11,832 nucleotides of DNA from Burkholderiales bacterium (GTDB taxonomy: Bacteria; Pseudomonadota; Gammaproteobacteria; Burkholderiales; Burkholderiaceae): the NCBI GenBank assembly GCA_947371645.1, contig CANBQJ010000108.1, positions 1 through 11,832 of the forward strand. The letters run 5' to 3'. The notes under the pieces are model-generated. The model was not told the DNA's origin. It did not search any database and saw only the letters and a list, made by a program, of their open reading frames with translations. A program made the translations under genes and the position numbers. Each line of letters starts with the position of its first letter. Position 1 is the stretch's first letter. Shown one piece after another: positions 1 to 9,116 of this stretch.

Positions 1-181
1 GGTAGTCCACCAGCACGGCCTTGGTCGGCGAGAGGTCCGGCTCGTGCATGGCGCGGATCGCGGCCGCATCGGCACGGGTGTCCATGGCGCGGTAGAACGC
101 GTCCACGAGGCGAACGACGGCCTCACGCCCACCAATCTGGTCGAAATGCGGGTTGGCGGGGGCAGCAGCTTGCGGGTCCAT
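1..181 (-). CDS. Group II truncated hemoglobin, N-terminal part (runs off the left edge)
   Basis: Reading the minus strand from ATG at 181-179 gives about 60 residues beginning MDPQAAAPANPHFDQIGG, then FYRAMD and IRAMHEPDLSPTKAVLVDY. The IGG turn followed by the helix ending in FY is typical of group II (TrHbO-like) truncated hemoglobins, small heme proteins of about 130 residues that bind O2 or NO in the cytoplasm. The tyrosine of the FY pair (residue 30) should be the distal B10 tyrosine. The proximal histidine and the rest of the heme pocket lie outside the window, so completeness cannot be judged. The start is preceded by only a poor ribosome-binding site, and an ATG 28 bases further upstream is out of frame. 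It lies 157 bases downstream of sbcB on the same strand. Family assignment is fairly sure; physiological role (NO or O2 chemistry) is inferred from the family. Confidence 0.8.
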   Translation of the reverse strand, partial: MDPQAAAPANPHFDQIGGREAVVRLVDAFYRAMDTRADAAAIRAMHEPDLSPTKAVLVDY

Positions 182-215
182 GGGGCTGCTGCTGCAACCA
201 GCGTGCCATGTCAGC

Positions 216-227
216 TGAGCGCGCTCA
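216..227. repeat. 12-bp perfect palindrome upstream of the truncated hemoglobin gene
   Basis: TGAGCGCGCTCA reads the same on both strands. With one bulged A (228) the match extends to AGC and GCT flanks at 213-231. It lies about 35 bases upstream of the hemoglobin start in a 157-base gap, a plausible place for an operator. A 12-bp palindrome is expected by chance about three times in a window of this size, so the functional claim is weak. Confidence 0.2.
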
Positions 228-318
228 AGCTTGATCCAGCTTGGCTGCGCACCAGCCCCGGTGATGGGTTTGTGGGCTTTGCGACGGCCAGCGCCGCTCA
301 AATCCGATCAAAGCCGAC

Positions 319-337
319 AAAAACCCAAGGCCACGGG
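319..337 (-). terminator. Weak candidate intrinsic terminator just after sbcB
   Basis: On the minus strand, immediately past the sbcB stop (341-339), CCCG and TGGG can pair (three G-C pairs and one G-T) around a six-base loop, followed by TTTTTG (T run at 323-319). The stem is short, so this may only attenuate. If it works, it would separate sbcB from the downstream hemoglobin gene. Confidence 0.25.
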
Positions 338-338
338 A

Positions 339-1793
339 TCAAGGCGCGATCTGCTCGGCCCAGTCGTACAAGGCACCCAGGATCTCCTGCCCGCGCTCGT
401 CGTCGTCCTTCAGCGTTTCACTCAGGGCGTCGATGCGCTCGAAGTAGGCGGCCAGGGTCAGCCCACCACCCTCGCCTTCGTGCAGGCGGGCTTCGCGCAG
501 GGACAGCCAGCGGGCCTGGTCTTGCGCGTCCAGCGTGTCGGGAAAGTTGCGGGCGCGGTAGCGAAACAGCAGTTCGTCCAGGCGTTCATCCACAAAGCCC
601 AGGCGTTTGGCCGCCAGGTCCTGGGGCGACAGGGCCTTGAGCCGCTGCAGCACGCGGCGGTCTTCATTGCCCACGAAGCCGCCGTAGAGGTCCTCGTCCA
701 CGTCCACCGGGGCCTTGCCTTCGCGGCCTTCTCGGCCGTAGACCTCGGCCCAGATGCCATCCATCTGGGTGACGCGCGCAGACAGCCATTCGGCACGCTG
801 CAAGGCCGTGGCCATGTCCAGGCCCCACTTGGCCTGCAGGGCCTCGTTGACCACCTTGAGGTTGCCCACCACCACCGGCGACTTGTTGATGTGCAGGCCC
901 TTGATGGGCAGGCGGGTGACACCTTCGGGCAGCTCATCGCTGCGGCTGAACATGCGCTGGCGGACCTCGGCGGCACCCAGCTGGAACAGGGGCGCCGGGT
1001 CTTGCGACAAGTCCCACACCAACACCTCGTTCTTGTTGGACGGGTGCGGCGCCAGGGGGTAGACCAAGGCCATGCAGCCGCGCTCCACACCGTACATGCC
1101 GGTGATGTGCAGGAAGGGCTGCCATTGGGCGCGGGGCTTGTCCAGGCCAGCCTCCGACATCACGGCGTCCTTCTTGCGCAGCTTCAGGCAGAAGTCCCAC
1201 AGCTTGGGCTGGGCCGTGCGCACCAACCGCGCCAGGGCGATGGTGGCGCGCACGTCTGACAAGGCATCGTGAGCGGCTTCGTGCACCAGGCCATTGGCCT
1301 TGGTCAGCAGCTCCAGCTTGAACGACGGCCGGCCATCCACCTGCGGCCAGGTGATGCCTTCCGGGCGCAGGGCCCAGGTGGCGCGCACCACGTCCAGCAG
1401 GTCCCAGCGGCCACAGCCGTTTTGCCACTCGCGGGCATACGGGTCCATGAGGTTGCGCCAGAACAGGTGGCGGGTGACCTCGTCGTCAAAGCGGATGGAG
1501 TTGTAGCCCACGCCCACGGTGCCCGGTTCGGCCAGCTCGCGCTCGATGGCGTTGGCAAAAGCGTGTTCGGGCACGCCTTGCGCGGCACAGGTTTGCGGCA
1601 GGATGCCGGTGAGCAGGCAGGCTTCGGGGTCGGGCAGGCTGTCCAGCGGGGGCTGACAGTACTGCATCAACGGCGGGCCGATCTCATTGAGCTGGGCGTC
1701 GGTGCGCACGCCGGCAAACTGCGAGGGGCGGTCACGCCGGGGCACCTTGCCGAAGGTTTCGTAGTCGTGCCAGTAGAAGGTCAGGTCGCTCAT
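339..1793 (-). CDS. sbcB: Exodeoxyribonuclease I (ExoI)
   Basis: The 484-residue product is close to the 475-residue E. coli ExoI. This 3'-to-5' exonuclease degrades single-stranded DNA, acts with SSB, and serves mismatch repair and suppression of RecF-type recombination. The N-terminal DEDDh nuclease fold is complete: D10 and E12 in HDYETFG, D103 in GYNSIRFDDEVTRHLFWRN, and H175 and D180 in HDALSDVRAT. They correspond to the E. coli catalytic set D15, E17, D108, H181 and D186. After that come the ExoI-specific middle and helical C-terminal domains (WLSLREARLH, YFERIDAL), ending DWAEQIAP. The ATG at 1793 gives the expected MSDLTFYWHDYET start; its ribosome-binding site is poor. A strong terminator for the preceding synthase gene ends 27 bases upstream of this ATG, so sbcB probably depends on its own promoter or on read-through. 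No frameshift or missing key residue is seen. Confidence 0.95.
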   Translation of the reverse strand: MSDLTFYWHDYETFGKVPRRDRPSQFAGVRTDAQLNEIGPPLMQYCQPPLDSLPDPEACLLTGILPQTCAAQGVPEHAFANAIERELAEPGTVGVGYNSIRFDDEVTRHLFWRNLMDPYAREWQNGCGRWDLLDVVRATWALRPEGITWPQVDGRPSFKLELLTKANGLVHEAAHDALSDVRATIALARLVRTAQPKLWDFCLKLRKKDAVMSEAGLDKPRAQWQPFLHITGMYGVERGCMALVYPLAPHPSNKNEVLVWDLSQDPAPLFQLGAAEVRQRMFSRSDELPEGVTRLPIKGLHINKSPVVVGNLKVVNEALQAKWGLDMATALQRAEWLSARVTQMDGIWAEVYGREGREGKAPVDVDEDLYGGFVGNEDRRVLQRLKALSPQDLAAKRLGFVDERLDELLFRYRARNFPDTLDAQDQARWLSLREARLHEGEGGGLTLAAYFERIDALSETLKDDDERGQEILGALYDWAEQIAP

Positions 1794-1820
1794 GAGGCCA
1801 ATGATCTCAGGGTCTGCCAG

Positions 1821-1856
1821 AAAAAAACCCGCCCAGCCGGGGGTGGCGGGCGGGTT
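1821..1856 (-). terminator. Rho-independent terminator of the KAS III-like gene
   Basis: The arms AACCCGCCC (1826-1834) and GGGCGGGTT (1848-1856) are perfect 9-base inverted repeats around a 13-base loop. On the minus strand the stem is followed by a run of seven T (1827-1821), the polarity expected for transcripts arriving from the synthase gene whose stop lies at 1880-1882. On the plus strand no T run of similar quality follows, so it should work mainly in the minus direction. Confidence 0.85.
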
Positions 1857-1879
1857 GTTGCGCCTCAGCCTGCGTCAGC

Positions 1880-3001
1880 TCAGCGCTTGCGCAGCACCAG
1901 GCTGCCCACGGAGTAGCCAGCACCAAAGGAGCAGATCACGCCCAGGTCGCCCGACTGCAGGCCGGCACGGTGGCGGTGGAAGGCGATGACCGAACCTGCC
2001 GAAGCCGTGTTGGCGAACTCGTCCAGGATCAGCGGGGCCACGTCCTGCGTGGACTCGGTCTCGATGAGCTTCTTGATGACCAGCTGGTTCATGCTCAGGT
2101 TGGCCTGGTGCAGCCAGAAGCGCCGCACGGCCGTGGGGTGATGGCCCAGCTTGGCCAGGTGCGATTCGATGTGCGCAGCAGCCAGGGGCACCACTTCCTT
2201 GAACACCTTGCGGCCTTCCTGGCGGAAGGTCTTGTCGCGGGCATTCGGGTCGGTGTCTTCACTGCGGTTCATGAAACCGAAGTTGTTGCGGATGTTGTTG
2301 GAGAACTGCGTCGCCAGCTGGGTGCCCAGCACTTCCCACTGGTCGTCCGATGTGGCCGTGTCGGCCAGTTCGACGATGGTGGCCGTGCACACGTCACCGA
2401 AGATGAAGTGGCAGTCGCGGTCTTTCCATTCCTGGTGGCCCGAGGTGATCTCGGGGTTGACCACCAGCACGCACTTGGCGGTGCCGGCGCGCACGGTGTT
2501 GACCGCCTGCTCCAGCGCGAAGGTGGCCGCCGAACACGCCACGTTCATGTCGAAGCCAAAGCCGCGGGCGCCGAGGGCCTGCTGGATCTCGATGGCCATC
2601 GCCGGGTAGGCCCGCTGCATGTTGGCGGACGAGCAGATCACGGCGTCGATGTCGGCGCCGGTCTTGCCGGCCTGTGCCATGGCTTTCAGCGCCGCGTCCA
2701 CGGCGATCTCGGCCATCAGCGACAGCTCGTCGTCGCCACGGGGCTTGAAGCGCGGGTGCATCCGGCCGACATCCAGGATGCCTTCCTTGTCGATGACGTA
2801 GCGCTGCTTGATGCCCGAGGCCTTCTCGATGAACTCGGCACTCGACGGTGTCAAGGCCGTGACGGCCCCTGATGCGATTTCTGCCGCGTGCTCGGCATTG
2901 AAGCGGTCCACATACGCGTTGAACGAGGCCACGAGTTCCTCGTTGGTGATGGTGTGGGGAGGCTGGTAAAGGCCTGTCCCGCTGATGACAACTGCGCTCA
3001 T
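1880..3001 (-). CDS. Beta-ketoacyl-ACP synthase III-like condensing enzyme
   Basis: The 373-residue thiolase-fold enzyme has a complete FabH-type catalytic triad: C156 in NVACSAATFALE, H298 in WLHQANLSMNQ and N331 in FANTASAGSV. The C-terminal glycine loop reads SFGAGYSVGSLVL. KAS III enzymes join a short acyl-CoA primer to malonyl-ACP. This protein is about 55 residues longer than E. coli FabH (317). Extra residues lie between the first helix (ITNEELVASFNAYVD) and the segment FIEKASGIKQRYV, with more around 75-92. It is not beside plsX, fabD, fabG or acpP, so it is probably a second, specialised KAS III rather than the housekeeping initiator; primer specificity cannot be read. The ATG at 3001 gives MSAVVISGTGLYQPP, the usual family start, but its own ribosome-binding site is weak. 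A possible leader peptide ends 13 bases upstream. A strong terminator follows. Confidence 0.88.
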   Translation of the reverse strand: MSAVVISGTGLYQPPHTITNEELVASFNAYVDRFNAEHAAEIASGAVTALTPSSAEFIEKASGIKQRYVIDKEGILDVGRMHPRFKPRGDDELSLMAEIAVDAALKAMAQAGKTGADIDAVICSSANMQRAYPAMAIEIQQALGARGFGFDMNVACSAATFALEQAVNTVRAGTAKCVLVVNPEITSGHQEWKDRDCHFIFGDVCTATIVELADTATSDDQWEVLGTQLATQFSNNIRNNFGFMNRSEDTDPNARDKTFRQEGRKVFKEVVPLAAAHIESHLAKLGHHPTAVRRFWLHQANLSMNQLVIKKLIETESTQDVAPLILDEFANTASAGSVIAFHRHRAGLQSGDLGVICSFGAGYSVGSLVLRKR

Positions 3002-3014
3002 GCGGCGATCCGTC

Positions 3015-3095
3015 TCAGTCAAAACCCTCGATTTTGCCACCGATCGCCAGGAAGTGCGAATTCCTGCCTGCACGCAGGCGGGTAAACCCTTGCAT
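3015..3095 (-). CDS. Possible 26-residue leader peptide upstream of the KAS III-like gene
   Basis: On the minus strand AGGAGGTGA (3113-3105), close to the ideal anti-16S sequence, precedes ATG at 3095-3093 by nine bases. The frame reads MQGFTRLRAGRNSHFLAIGG and then KIEGFD, stopping with TGA at 3017-3015. That leaves 13 bases before the ATG of the synthase, which lies in a different frame. This layout fits a translated leader that couples to or tunes the synthase. The spacing measured from the GGAGG core (12 bases) is somewhat long, and no homologue is recognised. The peptide has no obvious run of one amino acid as in classic attenuators. The coding region contains a GCCTGC-AC-GCAGGC inverted repeat (3066-3079). 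It may equally be a chance frame behind a purine-rich stretch. Confidence 0.3.
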   Translation of the reverse strand: MQGFTRLRAGRNSHFLAIGGKIEGFD

Positions 3096-3183
3096 CGCCA
3101 GGTTTCACCTCCTGCCGATGTGGGGCAACATGGCATGCACATCACAGCGCGACGGGTGTGTCTCCCCCCAGGTCGTGCACCGC

Positions 3184-3189
3184 AGGAGG
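3184..3189 (+). promoter_or_regulatory. Shine-Dalgarno that fixes the TTG start of the hybrid kinase
   Basis: AGGAGG sits seven bases before TTG at 3197-3199, the ideal distance. The in-frame GTG at 3158, which gives 13 more residues, has no comparable site. It would also place this AGGAGG inside the coding region. The TTG is therefore the better start. Confidence 0.75.
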
Positions 3190-3196
3190 ACACGCT

Positions 3197-6595
<3,399 letters not shown>

Positions 6596-7351
6596 TCAGA
6601 AGGGCACCGGGCAAGACCAGTGCAGGGGCCGCCCGTCCGCTGGATGCGGCATGGTCAGCGCCTGCGCATGCAGCAGCAGGCGTGGTGACGCTGCCTGCAC
6701 ACCCACGCCGTCCGGCCCGTAAAGCGGGTCGCCCACGATGGGGTGACCCAGGGCCTGCATGTGCACCCGCAGCTGATGTGAGCGCCCCGTGACCGGCATC
6801 AGGGCCACGCGGGTCTGGTTCAGATCGGGCAAGCGCTCGATGACCTCGAAGCGCGTCAAGGAAGGCTTGCCTTGCACGGCGCACACCTTCTGCAATGGCC
6901 TGCGTGGCCAGTCGGTGATCAGGGGCAGGTCCACCTCGCCGGCATCGCTGGCCAGCAGGCCGTGCACCACCGCCACATAGCGCTTGTGGGTCTGGCGGTC
7001 GGCAAAGGCCACGCTGAGCCGCCGCTGCGACTGCGCCTGTCGCGCGAACACCAGCAAGCCCGACGTGGCCATGTCCAGCCGGTGCACCACCAGCAGGCCA
7101 GGCCAGCGCGCATCAGCCCGGGTCATCATGCAGTCGGCCCGACCCGGCCCACGCCCCGGCACCGACAACAGGCCGCTGGGCTTGTCCAGCACCACCAGCG
7201 TCTCGTCCAGCCAGACGGGTGCCCACACGCCTTCGGGTGGCGGCTGGTAGTCGACCTCAGGGGTCAGCGACGGCAAAGGCGAAAGCGTAGAGGGCACGGG
7301 CCAGGGCGGTGGAGGTGAAGTCTGGGCAGATGGCCACCAAAAACCCGGCAT
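6596..7351 (-). CDS. rluA: Dual-specificity 23S rRNA/tRNA pseudouridine synthase RluA
   Basis: The protein belongs to the RluA branch, which in E. coli makes pseudouridine 746 of 23S rRNA and pseudouridine 32 of several tRNAs. From VVLDKPSGLLSVPGR onward it tracks E. coli RluA closely: VHRLDMATSGLLVFA with catalytic D93, VDLPLITDWPRRP, QKVC, MPVTGRSHQLRVHMQALGHPIVGDPLYG and PRLLLHAQALTMPHPA. There is no N-terminal S4 domain, as expected for RluA and unlike RluC, RluD or RluB. With ATG at 7351 it is 251 residues, some 30 longer than E. coli RluA (219). The extra part is an N-terminal proline- and serine-rich stretch (SPPPPWPVPSTLSPLPS). Because no good ribosome-binding site precedes this ATG, the start is uncertain: a GTG at the VPSTLS position, or one upstream at VDIQGRR, could be used. 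Its 3' end abuts that of the convergent kinase. Confidence 0.93.
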   Translation of the reverse strand: MPGFWWPSAQTSPPPPWPVPSTLSPLPSLTPEVDYQPPPEGVWAPVWLDETLVVLDKPSGLLSVPGRGPGRADCMMTRADARWPGLLVVHRLDMATSGLLVFARQAQSQRRLSVAFADRQTHKRYVAVVHGLLASDAGEVDLPLITDWPRRPLQKVCAVQGKPSLTRFEVIERLPDLNQTRVALMPVTGRSHQLRVHMQALGHPIVGDPLYGPDGVGVQAASPRLLLHAQALTMPHPADGRPLHWSCPVPF

Positions 7352-7420
7352 ATCGGACGCCAGGCGCCGGCCTTGAATGTCCACAATGACACCAAGTTTA
7401 CTTGCCACCCGGGGCCAGCC

Positions 7421-8974
7421 ATGCGCCTGAACCTGCCTGTTACCCAAGGCGAATTCGAATTTCCAGACGAGGAGATGCTGGTGTCGATGACCGACCGCCA
7501 GGGCCGCATCACGCACTGCAACGCGGCCTTCGTGCGGGTGAGTGGCTACGCCGCCGAAGAGTTGTTGGGGCAGCCGCACAACATCGTGCGCCACCCCGAC
7601 ATGCCCGAAGACGCCTATCGGGACCTGTGGCACACCATCGCCAACGGCCGCCCCTGGACGGCCCTGGTCAAGAACCGCCGCAAGAACGGCGACCACTACT
7701 GGGTGCAGGCCCACGTGACACCCTTGCTGGAACGCGGCCAGCCCATCGGCTACCTGTCGGTGCGCACCAGGCCCACCCGCGAACAGGTTGAAGCCGCGCA
7801 GGCCCTCTACGCCCGCCTGGCCGCCGAACGCGATGCCCCGACCTTCAAGCTGCACGCCGGCCGCGTGCGCCACTTCGGCTGGCGAGACTGGTCGGGCAAG
7901 CTGGGCCGCATCCACCTGACCGGACGCATGGCCTTTGCCATGGGCCTGATCCTGCCCATCACCCTGCTCCCGCACTGGCTGGGCCTGCCGGCCAGCTGGC
8001 TGCCCTGGGCAGAACTGCTGAGCGGCGTCACCGCGCTGTCGGCCATGGTGGCGGTGCTGGACCGCAGCGTCTCACGGCCCCTGAACGAGGCCATACGCTT
8101 CATCCACCGCATGTCGGCGGGCGACCTCACCTGCAGCATCCAGTCGACCCGGCCCGACCAGATCGGCGTGCTGATGCGGGGCCTGCGGCAGGCCAACCTC
8201 AACACCCGCGCCTTCGTGAAAGACGTCCGCGACGAGACCGACGGCATCCAGCACGCCATCACTGCCATCGCCGAGGGCAACTTCAAGTTGTCCACCCGCA
8301 CCGACTCCCAGGCCGGCAATGTGGAGCGCACCACGGCCGCCATGTCCATGCTCACGTCCACCGTCAAGCAGACGGCCGACACTGCACGCGAGGTGGCCCA
8401 GGTCAGCGCCGACACCTCCAGCGTGGCCGAGCAAGGCGGCAAGGCCGTCAACGAAGTGATCGCGGCCATGCAGGGCATCCAGGGCTCCTCGCAGCGCATG
8501 AACGAGATCACCCAGCTGATTGAAAGCATCGCCTTCCAGACCAACCTGCTCGCGCTCAACGCCGCGGTGGAAGCCGCCCGCGCAGGCGACCAGGGCAAGG
8601 GCTTTGCGGTGGTCGCCAGCGAGGTGCGCAACCTGGCCAAGCGCAGCTCGCAAGCGGCCAAGGAGATCCGTGACCTCATCGGCGCCTCGGTGGAGCGCGT
8701 GGGCGACGGCACCCGGCAGGTGGAAGCCGCCGGCGAGACCATCCAGCGCGTGATCGAATCGGTCAACCAGGTCACGGGTCTGATCCATGGCATCACCGAA
8801 GCCACGTCCGAGCAGTCGGACGACATCGCCAACGTCAACCAGTCGGTGGGCGAGATCGGCCAGGCCACCTCGCAAAACGCCCAGATGGTGGAAGAAGCGG
8901 CCGCCGCCGCGATCTCTTTGCAGCGGCAGGCCCAGACCCTGGTGCGGGCGGCTCAGGTCTTCCGGGTGAGCTGA
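7421..8974 (+). CDS. aer: Aer-type PAS-containing methyl-accepting chemotaxis protein (aerotaxis/energy sensor)
   Basis: The 517-residue receptor resembles E. coli Aer (506 residues), which senses redox state through FAD in a cytoplasmic PAS domain and signals to CheA/CheW. The PAS domain (about 7-120) contains NIVRHPDMP, with R57, H58 and D60 at the same numbers as the Aer residues tied to FAD binding. It also has W70, W79 and VKNRRKNGDHYW. A hydrophobic hairpin at about 170-213 (FAMGLILPITLLPHWLGL, then LLSGVTALSAMVAVL) anchors it without a real periplasmic domain. A HAMP linker follows (about 214-265). The signalling tip is ESIAFQTNLLALNAAVEAAR at about 370-390, continuing GFAVVASEVRNLAKRSS. 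The C-terminus (QAQTLVRAAQVFRVS) has no NWETF-like CheR/CheB tether. ATG 7421 gives the usual MRLNLPVTQ start; an ATG at 7373 in the same frame has no support. It is 69 bases from divergent rluA. No che genes are adjacent. Confidence 0.88.
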   Translation: MRLNLPVTQGEFEFPDEEMLVSMTDRQGRITHCNAAFVRVSGYAAEELLGQPHNIVRHPDMPEDAYRDLWHTIANGRPWTALVKNRRKNGDHYWVQAHVTPLLERGQPIGYLSVRTRPTREQVEAAQALYARLAAERDAPTFKLHAGRVRHFGWRDWSGKLGRIHLTGRMAFAMGLILPITLLPHWLGLPASWLPWAELLSGVTALSAMVAVLDRSVSRPLNEAIRFIHRMSAGDLTCSIQSTRPDQIGVLMRGLRQANLNTRAFVKDVRDETDGIQHAITAIAEGNFKLSTRTDSQAGNVERTTAAMSMLTSTVKQTADTAREVAQVSADTSSVAEQGGKAVNEVIAAMQGIQGSSQRMNEITQLIESIAFQTNLLALNAAVEAARAGDQGKGFAVVASEVRNLAKRSSQAAKEIRDLIGASVERVGDGTRQVEAAGETIQRVIESVNQVTGLIHGITEATSEQSDDIANVNQSVGEIGQATSQNAQMVEEAAAAAISLQRQAQTLVRAAQVFRVS

Positions 8975-9102
8975 CTCAGCGACGGCCTTGTGAAACGCCG
9001 CCACGATGCGCCTGGCGCCCTTCCCCTCTTGTCATCAAGGACGTCGCCGCTGCTGACAGAATGGGCTGTTGAGCTGTCCTGTAGTTGACCCGTTCCAGAC
9101 CT

Positions 9103-9108
9103 GAGGAG
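9103..9108 (+). promoter_or_regulatory. Shine-Dalgarno of acnA
   Basis: GAGGAG lies eight bases before ATG 9117 and confirms that start. In the 142-base gap from 8975 to 9116 I see no convincing -35/-10 pair. I also see no terminator with a T run behind the chemoreceptor gene. Confidence 0.75.
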
Positions 9109-9116
9109 TCCCGCAC

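Noticed and set aside
44..640. A 198-codon plus-strand frame over the hemoglobin gene, the gap and the end of sbcB
   Set aside because: It is antisense to two recognisable genes, has no domain and has an arginine/proline-rich shadow composition.
7391..7421. CCAAGTTT resembling the -35 half of a flagellar sigma-28 promoter before the chemoreceptor
   Set aside because: At the proper spacing the downstream bases match the GCCGATAA -10 poorly (about 3 of 8), and the site would lie almost on the start codon.
7352..7975. Extension of the rluA frame upstream, antisense to the chemoreceptor gene
   Set aside because: No RluA-like or other domain is visible there, the composition is that of an antisense shadow, and the receptor frame on the other strand is clearly coding.
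8072..9004. A 310-codon minus-strand frame antisense to the chemoreceptor
   Set aside because: Its sequence is the low-complexity H/G/D/L-rich mirror of the receptor, with no recognisable fold.
8975..9116. TTGTCA (9029-9034) and CAGAAT (9057-9062) as a possible acnA promoter
   Set aside because: The spacing is 22 bases, outside the usual 16-18, and the -10 match is weak.
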